Shown: positions 17,603-25,734, numbered from the stretch's first letter. The stretch: 64,000 nt of DNA from Conexibacter sp. CPCC 206217 (GCF_030646165.1 NZ_JAUTDO010000006.1:124001-188000); one strand, 5' to 3'. A program made the numbers and translations. Notes: generated from the sequence alone by a model not told the origin.

Positions 17603-18370
17603 GTGATCGAGCAGCGCAAGCCCGTCGTCCTGAGCGAACGGTGGCGCCACTACAAGACGAGCGGTGACAGCGGCGGGCGGGACGAGCTGGTGCTCGCGTA
17701 CGCCCCGATCGTCAAGTACGTCGTCGGGCGGGTCGCGTCGCGGCTGCCCGCGCACGTCGACAGCGCCGAGCTGATGTCGGACGGCTTCGTCGGCCTGATC
17801 GACGCCGTCGAGCGGTTCGATCCCAAGAGAGGCGTGCCGTTCGAGTCGTTCGCCGACCGTCGCATCCGCGGCGCGATCCTCGACGGGCTGCGCTCGATGG
17901 ACTGGGTGCCGCGCGCCGTCCGCGAGGAGGCGCGCGCGATTTCCCGCGCGACCACCGAGCTGACGGCGCGGCTGCACCGCGCGCCGACCGACGACGAGCT
18001 CGCGCGCGAGCTGACGCTGAGCGAGGAGGAGCTGGAGAAGTCGTTGCAGCGCGTCGCGCTGTCGCGGATGGTCGCGCTCGACGAGCCGATGCGCTTCGCG
18101 CACACCGACGGCAGCATGACGCTGGTCGAGACGCTCGCCGACCCGCAGGCGGACGACCCGGCCGAGGTCGCGGGCGGCGACGACGACCGGCGCGAGCGGA
18201 TCGCCGCCGCCGTCAAGCGGCTGCCGGAGCGCGATCAGGTGATCCTCGCGCTCCACTACCACCAGGACCTTCCGCTCGCCCAGATCGGCGAGGTGCTCGA
18301 CCTGTCCGAGTCCCGCGTCGGCGTGCTGCACGCGAAGGCGCTGCTGCAGCTGAGAGCTGAGCTGAGCTGA
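17603..18370 (+). CDS. Sigma-70 family factor of the FliA/WhiG type
   Basis: A 255-residue alternative sigma factor. Region 2 has the FliA/WhiG pattern (LMSDGFVGLIDAVERFDPKRG, FESFADRRIRGAILDGLR, MDWVPR), region 3 is PTDDELARELTLSEEELEK and region 4 is RLPERDQVILALHYHQDLPLAQIGEVL with HTH DLSESRVGVLHAKAL. This group directs flagellar or sporulation/stress genes, controlled by anti-sigma factors. No flagellar gene or anti-sigma factor is adjacent. Start is GTG with a -10 7 nt upstream. The last codons and the stop lie in an AGCTG pentanucleotide repeat, so slippage would alter the C-terminus. Confidence 0.9.
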   Translation: MIEQRKPVVLSERWRHYKTSGDSGGRDELVLAYAPIVKYVVGRVASRLPAHVDSAELMSDGFVGLIDAVERFDPKRGVPFESFADRRIRGAILDGLRSMDWVPRAVREEARAISRATTELTARLHRAPTDDELARELTLSEEELEKSLQRVALSRMVALDEPMRFAHTDGSMTLVETLADPQADDPAEVAGGDDDRRERIAAAVKRLPERDQVILALHYHQDLPLAQIGEVLDLSESRVGVLHAKALLQLRAELS

Positions 18371-18374
18371 GCTG
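18355..18374. repeat. (AGCTG)4 across the sigma-factor stop codon
   Basis: Four perfect AGCTG units span 18355-18374, and another AGCTG lies at 18348-18352. A one-unit change would shift the frame and remove the TGA at 18368-18370. Confidence 0.7.
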
Positions 18375-18461
18375 CTGCGCTGCGCGCCTGCGCGAGCGCC
18401 GCGCGGGCCGGTTGCGACGAGGAGACGACGAGACCACGCGGCCGGCGGCGGGCCGCGGCGT

Positions 18462-18467
18462 TAGCCT
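18462..18467 (+). promoter_or_regulatory. -10 element TAGCCT of the amidotransferase gene
   Basis: TAGCCT ends 8 nt before the ATG at 18476; a TTG start three codons earlier would overlap it. Confidence 0.4.
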
Positions 18468-18475
18468 TGGCCGCC

Positions 18476-19195
18476 ATGTCGTCAGACCTGCCGCTGCTCG
18501 TCGTGCGCCACGTCCCGTGGGAGGGACCGCACCGGATCCTCGACGCGTTCGACGGCGTGCCCGTCCACGTGCACGACGCGTTCTCGCCGGGGGCGAAGCT
18601 GCCGCCGGTCGGCGGCGTGCGCGGCGCGGTCTTCATGGGCGGGCCGATGAGCGTCAACGACGTCCACAGGCTGCCGTGGCTGGCCGACGAGGTGCGCTGG
18701 CTGCGCGACGCGCTCGACGCCGAGCTGCCGGTGCTCGGGATCTGCCTCGGGTCGCAGCTGCTCGCCGTCGCGCGCGGCGGCCGCGTCGCGCCCGGGCCCG
18801 CGCTGGAGCTGGGCTTCTCGCCGGTCGAGGTGCTCGACGACGAGGATCCGCTGCTGCGCGCGCTCGCGCCGGCGACGACCGTCCTGCATTGGCACGGCGA
18901 ACTGATCGAGCTGCCCGTCGGCACGTCCGCGCTGGCGCGCTCGGAACCCACCGCTGTGCAGGCGTTTCGCGCCGGCAGATCGGCGTGGGGCCTGCTCTTC
19001 CACCCCGAGGCCGACGCCGCCCTGCTGGACCTCTGGCTGGCAGAGCCGTCGATGGCCGGCGAGGCTCGCGAGCAGCTCGGCGACGGCTGCGAGCGGATCC
19101 TGCGCGCGGCCGTCGAGGCTGTCGACCTCGCTCGCGGCCGGCGCCTGTTCGAGGCGTTCGCGCAGCGCTGCGCGGCGGTCGCCGCCGGCGCCTGA
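18476..19195 (+). CDS. Class I glutamine amidotransferase-like protein
   Basis: A 239-residue stand-alone GATase. The nucleophile elbow is GICLGSQLLA (Cys90) and the His/Glu pair is LLFHPEAD (His176, Glu178), with the usual FMGGPMSVND oxyanion region. Such proteins hydrolyse glutamine or gamma-glutamyl bonds (GMP-synthase-like or PuuD-like relatives). No synthetase partner is nearby. A roughly 50-residue C-terminal helical extension (SMAGEAREQLGDGCERIL) follows the catalytic domain, as in YfeJ-like members. Confidence 0.88.
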   Translation: MSSDLPLLVVRHVPWEGPHRILDAFDGVPVHVHDAFSPGAKLPPVGGVRGAVFMGGPMSVNDVHRLPWLADEVRWLRDALDAELPVLGICLGSQLLAVARGGRVAPGPALELGFSPVEVLDDEDPLLRALAPATTVLHWHGELIELPVGTSALARSEPTAVQAFRAGRSAWGLLFHPEADAALLDLWLAEPSMAGEAREQLGDGCERILRAAVEAVDLARGRRLFEAFAQRCAAVAAGA

Positions 19196-19283
19196 GCGCA
19201 CGCGCCGCGCGGCTGACGTTCGCGCCGCGCCCGCTGGTGTCGTGCGGCGCCCGCTGCTGCCGCCGAATCTCTGACTCACGACG

Positions 19284-20042
19284 CTAGATCGGCGGCACCT
19301 CCCGCAGTCGCTCACCCGGCTCGGTGACCGTCCGGACGATCAGCTGGGAGACGATCAGCGCCGCGAGCAGCTCGACGGCGAGCAGGGCGAGCAGCACGAC
19401 GAGCTGGGTGCGCGCCGCGGTTGCGGGGGAGGCGCCGCCGAGCATCAGGCCGACGAACGTGCCGGGCAGCGCGACGAGGCCGACGCTGCGGGTCTGGTCG
19501 ATCGCGGGCACGAGACCGGTGGTGATCGCGCGGCGCGCGACGGGCCAGACGGCGGTTCGCACGTCGTCGCCGAGCGCCAGCCGCGTCTCGATCTCGCCGG
19601 CGTCGTCGTGCAGGCCTTCGAGCAGGCGCCGGCCGGTCAGCGTCGTCGCGGCCATCGCGCCGCCGATCAGGATCCCGGCGGTCGGGATCGTCGCGCGCGG
19701 GGTCGCGGCGAACGCGCCGACCGCCAGCAGCAGCCCGGTCGCGAGCACGGACGGGACGCCGATCGCGATCGCCGCGCGCCGTCGCGCACCGGGCAGCACC
19801 CGCAGCCGCCCGCCCGAGGTCAACGCGGCGGCAAGCACCATCGTCGCGACGAACACGACCGCGAGCGCTGGCACGCGGAAGATCAGCGCGATCAGCGCGC
19901 CGACCGCCGCCAACTGCACCGCCGCCCGCACCCCCGCGATCACGAGCGCCCGCTCGAACCCCAGCCGCAGCCACGCCGCGAGCCCGGCCGCGAGCGCGAG
20001 GAAGCCGAACGCCGCGAGGACCTGGATCGTGCCGCGATCCAT
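19284..20042 (-). CDS. fetB: FetB/YbbM-type ABC permease (UPF0014)
   Basis: A 252-residue membrane protein with about seven helices. It matches the FetB pattern: VRAAVQLAAVGALIALIF near the N-terminus, the conserved TIPTAGILIGGAMAATTL segment, RLALGDDVRTAVWPVARRAIT cytoplasmic coupling region and VALPGTFVGLMLGGASPATAARTQLVV. In E. coli FetAB exports iron under oxidative stress. It lies downstream of a FetA-like ATPase on the same strand, separated by a GC-rich tandem repeat. Confidence 0.85.
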   Translation of the reverse strand: MDRGTIQVLAAFGFLALAAGLAAWLRLGFERALVIAGVRAAVQLAAVGALIALIFRVPALAVVFVATMVLAAALTSGGRLRVLPGARRRAAIAIGVPSVLATGLLLAVGAFAATPRATIPTAGILIGGAMAATTLTGRRLLEGLHDDAGEIETRLALGDDVRTAVWPVARRAITTGLVPAIDQTRSVGLVALPGTFVGLMLGGASPATAARTQLVVLLALLAVELLAALIVSQLIVRTVTEPGERLREVPPI

Positions 20043-20066
20043 CAGCGCGGCTCCCCCGAGCGAGCC

Positions 20067-20126
20067 CGCGCCGCGCCCGCCAGCGCCGCGCCCGCCCGCG
20101 CCGCGCCCGCCAGCGCCGCGCCGGCC
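20067..20126. repeat. 15-bp tandem repeat between fetA and fetB
   Basis: Four 15-bp units, (C/A)GCGCCGCGCCCGCC, follow one another from 20067 to 20126; the first base alternates C/A, giving a 30-bp higher period, and the last unit has one change. It fills most of the 103-bp spacer between the two genes. Confidence 0.85.
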
Positions 20127-20145
20127 CGTATCGCGCGCCGCTCGA

Positions 20146-20823
20146 TCACGCCGCGTCCAACCCCACCGAACGGTCCGCGATCCGTTCGGCGAGCGCGAGG
20201 TCGTGGGTGGCGAGGCAGATGCCGAGGCCCTCGCGCGCGAGCCGGACGAGCGTCGCGGCGACGACCTCGGCGGCGTCGCCGTCGAGCGCGGCGGTCGGCT
20301 CGTCGAGCAGCAGCAACTCCGGTTCACGGGCGATCGCACGGGCGATCGCGACGCGGGCGCGCTCGCCGCCCGACAGCGCGTCGGCGCGACGCGGCGCGAA
20401 GGAGGCGTCGAGCCCGGCCGCCGCCAACGCGGCCTGCACGCGCTCGCGGGGCAGCGCGTCGAGTCCGTAGCCGACGTTGGCGGCGACGTCGCCGGGCAGC
20501 ATCACCGGCTCCTGCGCGACGAGCCCGACGCGCCGCCGCAGCGCGCACGGCTCCAGCGTCCTGACGTCTGCGCCGTCGAGCAGGATCGTCCCGCGATCGG
20601 GTTCGAGCAGTCGGTTGAGACAGCGCAGCAGCGTGCTCTTGCCCGCGCCCGACGGCGCCAGCAGCGCCGTGATGGCACCGCGCGGCACGTCGATCGAGGC
20701 GCCGCGCAGCACGTGGCGACGATCGCCGCGATCGTCTGCGGTCGCCGCGCGCTGCTCCCCGCGCACGAGCCAAAGGTCGCGCGCGACGAGTCCGGCCCCT
20801 GCGGCGGTGCGGCTCACGTCCAC
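20146..20823 (-). CDS. fetA: FetA/YbbL-type ABC transporter ATPase
   Basis: A 225-residue nucleotide-binding protein: Walker A APSGAGKST, Q-loop VAQEP, signature LSGGERARV, Walker B LLLLDEPTA and H-loop ATHD. The short size and the YbbM-type permease next door identify it as the ATPase of a FetAB-like exporter. Start is uncertain: GTG at 20823 gives the usual family length; an in-frame GTG at 20886 would add 21 Arg-rich residues. It follows uppP on the same strand. Confidence 0.85.
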   Translation of the reverse strand: MDVSRTAAGAGLVARDLWLVRGEQRAATADDRGDRRHVLRGASIDVPRGAITALLAPSGAGKSTLLRCLNRLLEPDRGTILLDGADVRTLEPCALRRRVGLVAQEPVMLPGDVAANVGYGLDALPRERVQAALAAAGLDASFAPRRADALSGGERARVAIARAIAREPELLLLDEPTAALDGDAAEVVAATLVRLAREGLGICLATHDLALAERIADRSVGLDAA

Positions 20824-20927
20824 CGCTGCATCCTCGCACCGCCGACGGTCCGCACGGGACTGCGCGTCGCGACGCGGCCGCTCCACGCGTCACGCCGCCG
20901 CGCGCGGTCACGGCTCATCGCGCCCGC

Positions 20928-21806
20928 TCAGATCGCCAGCAGCACGGTCGAGAGCAGGCCGGCGGCGATGCAGTAGATCCCGAACGGGGTGAGGCGGTTG
21001 GTCTCGAAGAAGCGCAGCAGGAACTTGATCGCGAGCAACGAGGTGACGGCCGCGGCGAGCGCGCCCGCGAGCGCCGCGCCGCGCACGCCGTCGCCGGCGC
21101 CGCCGAACAGGTCCGGCAGCTTGTAGAGCGCGGCGAGGCCGATGATCGGCGTCGCGAGCAGGAAGCCGTAGCGGGCGGCGTCCTCGTTGGAGAGGCCGGC
21201 GAGCAGGCCGCCGCCCATCGTCATGCCCGAGCGCGAGATGCCCGGGATCAGCGCCGCGGCCTGCGCGGTCCCGATCCCGATCGCCTGGCGCCACGTCAGC
21301 GCGCTCGCGATCCGGGCGTCGCCGTCGGCGGCGGGGCGGACGTCGCCTGGCGCCGGCGCACGCCGGCGCCAGCGCTCGAACGCCAGCAGCAGCACGCCGT
21401 TGAGCGTCAGGAAGAGCGCGGCGGAGGTCGGCGAGGCGAACAGGTCGCGCAGCTCGTGCTCCAACGCGAGGCCGAGGATCCCGGCCGGGAGCGTGCCGGC
21501 GACCAGCAGCCAGCCGAGCCGTGCGTCGGTGTCCTGCGGGTCGATGCGGCGGTCGCGCAGCGAGCGGCCGAGGCCGCGCGCGATCCGGATCCAATCCTTC
21601 AGGAAGAAGAGGAACAGGACGATCGCGGTCGCGAGGTGAGTCGCGACGAGGAAGCTGAGGAAGTAGTCGTCGTTCTGATGGATGTCCCAGCCCAGCAGCG
21701 ACGGGAGGATCACGCCATGCCCGAGGCTGGAGACCGGGAACGGCTCGGCGACACCCTGCAGCGCGCCGAGCACGATTCCCTGGACGATCGAGATCGGATC
21801 GCTCAT
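20928..21806 (-). CDS. uppP: Undecaprenyl-diphosphatase UppP/BacA
   Basis: A 292-residue protein with about eight membrane helices that dephosphorylates undecaprenyl pyrophosphate, recycling the peptidoglycan lipid carrier. The first active-site motif is QGVAEPFPVSSLGH (residues 17-30; Glu21, Ser27, His30) and the second is IPGISRSGMT. The first motif differs from the usual TEFLPVSSSGHL (Phe to Pro, third Ser to Leu), though Glu, paired Ser and His are kept. The ATG overlaps the upstream dedA stop (ATGA), so the two are coupled. Confidence 0.92.
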   Translation of the reverse strand: MSDPISIVQGIVLGALQGVAEPFPVSSLGHGVILPSLLGWDIHQNDDYFLSFLVATHLATAIVLFLFFLKDWIRIARGLGRSLRDRRIDPQDTDARLGWLLVAGTLPAGILGLALEHELRDLFASPTSAALFLTLNGVLLLAFERWRRRAPAPGDVRPAADGDARIASALTWRQAIGIGTAQAAALIPGISRSGMTMGGGLLAGLSNEDAARYGFLLATPIIGLAALYKLPDLFGGAGDGVRGAALAGALAAAVTSLLAIKFLLRFFETNRLTPFGIYCIAAGLLSTVLLAI

Positions 21807-22492
21807 CGTCGCCCGGCTCCCGCGCCCGCGGCCGCGGGCTTGCGACGGGAGCGGACGGCGACGTACGCGACCGCGCCGACCACGGCGAGGACGACGGCGT
21901 AGTCGGCGAAGCGGAAGGCGTGGTGGACCTGCTCCCAGTTGTCGCTGACCGCCCAGCCGACGCCGGCGAACAGCGCGCACCAGATCGCGCTGCCGGCCGC
22001 GGTCAGCAGCGTGTAGGCGGGCAGCGGGCTGCCGAAGACGCCGGCCGGGATCGAGATGAACGAGCGCACCAGCGGCGTCAGGCGGCCGAGGAAGACGGCG
22101 CGCGCGCCGAAGCGGTCGAACCAGCGCTGGGCTCTGGCGACGCGGTGCGGCGGCAGGTGCAGCCAGCGGCCGTGGCGCTCCAGCAGCGGGTGGCCGCCGC
22201 GCGCGCCGATCAGCCAGCCGGCGAGCGCACCGAGCAGGTAGCCGAGCGTGCCGGCGGCGACCATCACGAGATAGGACTCGAGGCCGGCGTGCGGGTGCAG
22301 GCCGAGCACGGAGACGTCGGCGCCGGCGACGACGCCGGCCGCGATCACGCCGGCGTACAGCATCGTCAGCTCGCCGCCGACCGGCAGCAGCGCGTCGACG
22401 GCCATCAGCACGATCACGGCGACGACGCCGTGACGGGCGACGAGGTCGACGAGCTGGCCGGAGATCGATGCGAGGGGAGGGGTCGTGAACAC
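21803..22492 (-). CDS. DedA-family (VTT/SNARE-associated) membrane protein
   Basis: A 229-residue polytopic protein. Family marks are the re-entrant segment LPVGGELTMLYAGVIAAG, GYLLGALAGWLIGARGG and FLGRLTPLVRSFISIPAGVFG with its conserved Arg residues. Members of this family flip undecaprenyl phosphate or phospholipids. The GTG at 22492 is preferred over GTG 22501 because CATCGT lies 7 nt upstream and the spacing to the TCAGGT repeats then matches that at the COG4705 gene. It overlaps uppP by 4 bp. Confidence 0.88.
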   Translation of the reverse strand: MFTTPPLASISGQLVDLVARHGVVAVIVLMAVDALLPVGGELTMLYAGVIAAGVVAGADVSVLGLHPHAGLESYLVMVAAGTLGYLLGALAGWLIGARGGHPLLERHGRWLHLPPHRVARAQRWFDRFGARAVFLGRLTPLVRSFISIPAGVFGSPLPAYTLLTAAGSAIWCALFAGVGWAVSDNWEQVHHAFRFADYAVVLAVVGAVAYVAVRSRRKPAAAGAGAGRR

Positions 22493-22499
22493 GATGGTC

Positions 22500-22505
22500 A
22501 CGATG
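22500..22505 (-). promoter_or_regulatory. -10-like CATCGT of the dedA gene
   Basis: CATCGT ends 7 nt before the GTG at 22492 and lies 8 bp downstream of the TCAGGT repeat block, consistent with an activator-dependent promoter with a poor -35. Confidence 0.35.
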
Positions 22506-22513
22506 GCGTCGCG

Positions 22514-22541
22514 ACCTGAATGCAACCTGACTGAAACCTGA
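22514..22541 (-). promoter_or_regulatory. Three TCAGGT direct repeats, 11-bp spacing
   Basis: On the minus strand TCAGGT occurs at 22541-22536, 22530-22525 and 22519-22514, each start exactly 11 bp apart. Direct repeats with 11-bp period are the hallmark of OmpR/PhoB-type response-regulator sites. They point toward dedA and lie 160 bp before the response-regulator gene on the other strand. Confidence 0.7.
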
Positions 22542-22707
22542 CGATCGGCCCGGCACCCGCCATGATCAAGGCGATGACGGCGGTTTTGCGACGGGTCCGG
22601 AGCAGGTGGCGCAGCGTGATGGTGGCGGTGCAGATCCGGTCGTGCGACGGCGGCGCGAGCGCGATGGCGGCGGGGCGGATCGGGCCGTCGACGGGCGGCG
22701 CGACGCG

Positions 22708-23376
22708 ATGAGCGCGGCGCGGATCGGGCTGTGCGAGGACGACGCCGACCTGCGCTCGGTGCTCGTGCGGACCCTGCGCGGCGAGGGCTTCGAGGTGCGC
22801 GCGACGATGACGGGACACGAGGCGGTCGAGGCGTTCAGCAGCGCGCCGCCGGACCTGCTCGTGCTCGACGTCGGCCTGCCCGACGCCGACGGCCGCGACG
22901 TCTGCCAGGCCCTGCGCGGCCACGGTGTCGGCGCGCCGGTGATCTTCCTGACCGCCCGCGACGCGCTGACCGACCGCCTCGCCGGCTTCCACGCGGGCGG
23001 CGACGACTACCTGACGAAGCCGTTCGCCCTCGCCGAGTTGATCGTGCGGGTGCGGGCGCTGCTGAGACGGAGCGGGGCGGGGGAGATGGTCGACACCGCC
23101 GGACTTCGGCTCGACCCCGCCGCGCACGCCGCGCGCGTCGGCGAGCGGAGCGCGCAGCTGACGCCCACCGAGTTCCGCCTCCTCGCCGCGCTCGTCGCAC
23201 GACCGCGTGAGGTGCTGCGCCGCCGCGAGCTGGTCGCCGCCGCGTGGCCCGACGGCGCGATCGTCCACGACAACACGCTCGATGCCTACACCGCCCGCCT
23301 GCGCCGCAAGCTCGCCGTGCTGGAGGCGGTGCAGCGGATCGAGACCGTGCGCGGCGTGGGGTACGTGCTGCGGTGA
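22708..23376 (+). CDS. OmpR/PhoB-family response regulator
   Basis: A 222-residue regulator. The receiver has the acidic pair CEDD (Asp11/Asp12), phospho-acceptor Asp54 (LLVLDVGLPDADG) and Lys104 (DYLTKPFA); the C-terminal winged helix has LTPTEFRLLAALVARP, VHDNTLDAYTARLRRKL and RGVGYVLR. The TGA overlaps the GTG start of the kinase gene (GTGA), so kinase and regulator are translationally coupled. No ribosome site is evident at its own ATG. Confidence 0.94.
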   Translation: MSAARIGLCEDDADLRSVLVRTLRGEGFEVRATMTGHEAVEAFSSAPPDLLVLDVGLPDADGRDVCQALRGHGVGAPVIFLTARDALTDRLAGFHAGGDDYLTKPFALAELIVRVRALLRRSGAGEMVDTAGLRLDPAAHAARVGERSAQLTPTEFRLLAALVARPREVLRRRELVAAAWPDGAIVHDNTLDAYTARLRRKLAVLEAVQRIETVRGVGYVLR

Positions 23377-24809
23377 GCGGTGCGCCCGAGCGAGACCCCG
23401 AGGGCGCGGAGGACCGCGGCGCGGCCCGCGGTGGCGAGCGCGGCCTGCGCGCTCGTGCCGCCGCGCTGCTCGGCCGGCTCGACCTGCGCGATCGCGTCAC
23501 GCTCGCGACGGCGGCGGTGCTCGCCGGCGGGCTGGCGCTGCTGAGCGCCGGTGCGCTGCTGCTGCTGTTCGGCCAGCTCGACCACGACGTCACCTCGACG
23601 CTGAACGAACGCGCCGACGCGCAACAGGCCGCGGTCGCGCAGGTCGATGGGCGGACCGTCGTGCGCGGGACGCCGGACGACGTGCTCGACGAGCAGGCTT
23701 GGGTCTTCGACGCCGACGGGCGCGTCCTGCGACGCCCGCGCGCGAGCGCCGAGGTCGAGCGCACGGCCCGCTCGCTCGTGGGCGTCACACGTCCGACCGA
23801 GCGCGACGTCGGCGAGGAGCTGCGCCTGCGCGCGGAGCCGGTCCACGCGAGTTCCACCGCCGAACGGATCGGGACCGTCGTCGTCGGCGTCTCGCTGGAT
23901 CCGTACGAGCGGACCGAGCATCTCGCGCTGCTGGGGATCGCGTTCCTCGACCTCTGCATCGTCGTCTTCGGCGCGCTGCTGGCGCGGCGCGCGGTCGGCA
24001 AGGCGCTGCAGCCGGTCGCCGACATGACGGCGCAGGCGGCCGACTGGAGCGAGCACGACCTCGACCGGCGCTTCGACCTCGGGCCGCCGCGCGACGAGCT
24101 GACCGCGTTGTCGGCCACGCTCGACGGGCTGTTGGCGCGGATCGCCGCGAGCGTCCGACGCGAGCAGCGCTTCTCGGCCGAGATGGCGCATGAGCTGCGC
24201 ACTCCGCTGGCCGGCGTGCGCGCCGAGGCGGAGCTGGCGCTGCGGGCCCCCGACACGCCCGCGGATGTGCAGATCGCACTCGAACGGATGCTGCGCGGCA
24301 CGGATCGGATGCAATCGGTCATCGACGCGCTGCTGTCAGCCGCCCGCGGGGAAGGCGGCAACGGCGGCATCGGCGACGCGACGGCGGCCGCTCGAGAGGC
24401 GGTCGGCGCGGCAGCGACCGTCGCCGAGCGCGACGAAAGCTCGACCGCCGGACGCCAGCGCGTGCGCGTGGAGCTGGCCGGCCTCGCGACGCCGCTGCGC
24501 GTCGGTGCCGAGCAGCAGCTCGTCGTCCAGGCGCTCGCTCCGCTGCTGGACAACGCGATCCGCCATGCCCGCTCGCGCGTGCTGGTGCGGCTGGAGCGTG
24601 ACGGCGGTGATGTGCTGCTGCACGTCGAGGACGACGGCGACGGAATCGCGCCGGACCAGTCGGAGGCCGTCTTCGCACCGGGCGTCAGCAGCTCCGGTGG
24701 AGCGGGCCTCGGACTGCCGCTCGCGCGGCGTCTCGCACGCTCGGCCGGCGGCGATGTCACCACTGGGACCGGCGGCGACGTCGTGCTGCGACTGCCTGCC
24801 GTCGGCTGA
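23373..24809 (+). CDS. Sensor histidine kinase
   Basis: A 478-residue two-pass membrane kinase. TM1 is about 44-67, the extracytoplasmic sensor 68-183 (no family recognised) and TM2 184-205, followed by HAMP (to about 260), HisKA with phospho-His273 (AEMAHELRTPL), and an ATPase domain with N box LLDNAIRHA, G1 EDDGDGI and G2 GAGLGLPLARRLA. The GTG start overlaps the regulator's stop. It probably senses an envelope signal given the predicted targets dedA-uppP and the COG4705 membrane protein. Confidence 0.94.
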   Translation: MSGAPERDPEGAEDRGAARGGERGLRARAAALLGRLDLRDRVTLATAAVLAGGLALLSAGALLLLFGQLDHDVTSTLNERADAQQAAVAQVDGRTVVRGTPDDVLDEQAWVFDADGRVLRRPRASAEVERTARSLVGVTRPTERDVGEELRLRAEPVHASSTAERIGTVVVGVSLDPYERTEHLALLGIAFLDLCIVVFGALLARRAVGKALQPVADMTAQAADWSEHDLDRRFDLGPPRDELTALSATLDGLLARIAASVRREQRFSAEMAHELRTPLAGVRAEAELALRAPDTPADVQIALERMLRGTDRMQSVIDALLSAARGEGGNGGIGDATAAAREAVGAAATVAERDESSTAGRQRVRVELAGLATPLRVGAEQQLVVQALAPLLDNAIRHARSRVLVRLERDGGDVLLHVEDDGDGIAPDQSEAVFAPGVSSSGGAGLGLPLARRLARSAGGDVTTGTGGDVVLRLPAVG

Positions 24810-24828
24810 GTCGCCGGGCAGGCGCCTG

Positions 24829-24846
24829 TTCAGGCGGGATTCAGGT
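24829..24846 (+). promoter_or_regulatory. Response-regulator direct repeats before the COG4705 gene
   Basis: TTCAGG at 24829-24834 and 24840-24845 are 11 bp apart; the second copy, in context ATTCAGGT, matches the innermost copy before dedA. The block ends 9 bp before GACGGT (24856-24861), which lies 7 nt from the ATG. Confidence 0.65.
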
Positions 24847-24868
24847 GCGCCGTGCGACGGTCGCCGGC

Positions 24869-25681
24869 ATGTCCACCTTTGCCGAGCGAGGCGCCGCGAA
24901 CGGCCGTGCCCGCAAGCTGCTGAACAAGGTCCCGGAGGTCACGCTCGCCTTCTGGATCATCAAGATCCTTGCGACCACGGTCGGCGAGACCGCGGCCGAC
25001 AACCTCAACGAGCGGCTCGGCCTGGGGCTCACCGGCACCACGTACCTGATGGGCAGCCTGCTGGTCGTGGCACTCGTCTTCCAGTTCCGCGCGCGGCGCT
25101 ACGTCCCTGCGCTCTACTGGCTCGCCGTCGTGTTGCTGAGCATTGTCGGCACCCTCATCACCGACAACCTCGTCGACAACTACGGCGTCGCATTGCAGAC
25201 GACCACGATCGCCTTCTCGATTGCCCTGATCGTCACCTTTGCGGCTTGGTGGGGGAGCGAGCGGACGCTCTCGATCCACACGATCTCGACGACCCGCCGC
25301 GAGGCGTTCTACTGGCTCGCGATCCTCTTCACCTTCGCGCTCGGCACCGCCGCGGGCGACCTCGTCGCCGAGAGATTCAGCCTCGGCTACTTCCCTTCGG
25401 CGTCGATCTTCGCCGGGCTGGTCGGCGCGATCGCCTTCGCGCACTTCCAGTTGAGACTCGATCCGGTGTTGGCATTCTGGCTGGCCTACGTCCTCACCCG
25501 CCCGCTCGGCGCCTCGATCGGCGACTGGCTCTCCCAGCCGACGGCCGACGGCGGCCTCGGGCTCGGCTCGACCTGGACGAGCGTGCTGTTCCTGCTGACG
25601 ATCGTCGGCCTCGTCGCGGAGTTGACGGTGACCAGACGCGACCAACCGCGCGCGGAGCTGTCGCTCCAGGAGCACGGCTGA
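24869..25681 (+). CDS. COG4705-like multi-pass membrane protein
   Basis: A 270-residue protein with about eight hydrophobic helices arranged as two similar halves (LAFWIIKILATTVGETAADNL and FYWLAILFTFALGTAAGDLV share the KI/T-GE/GD-A pattern). This resembles the uncharacterised COG4705 membrane-anchored family, frequently found beside two-component systems; substrate unknown. It lies 59 bp after the kinase stop, behind its own direct-repeat operator, so it may be the main output of the adjacent two-component system. Confidence 0.82.
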   Translation: MSTFAERGAANGRARKLLNKVPEVTLAFWIIKILATTVGETAADNLNERLGLGLTGTTYLMGSLLVVALVFQFRARRYVPALYWLAVVLLSIVGTLITDNLVDNYGVALQTTTIAFSIALIVTFAAWWGSERTLSIHTISTTRREAFYWLAILFTFALGTAAGDLVAERFSLGYFPSASIFAGLVGAIAFAHFQLRLDPVLAFWLAYVLTRPLGASIGDWLSQPTADGGLGLGSTWTSVLFLLTIVGLVAELTVTRRDQPRAELSLQEHG

Positions 25682-25728
25682 GCTGCGACGAGACCGAGTA
25701 TAGCCTCGGAGTTAGAGCAATCGTTCGG

Positions 25729-25734
25729 TATTCT
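25729..25734 (+). promoter_or_regulatory. -10 element TATTCT of the HMG-CoA lyase gene (leaderless)
   Basis: TATTCT ends 6 nt before the ATG at 25741. Confidence 0.5.
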
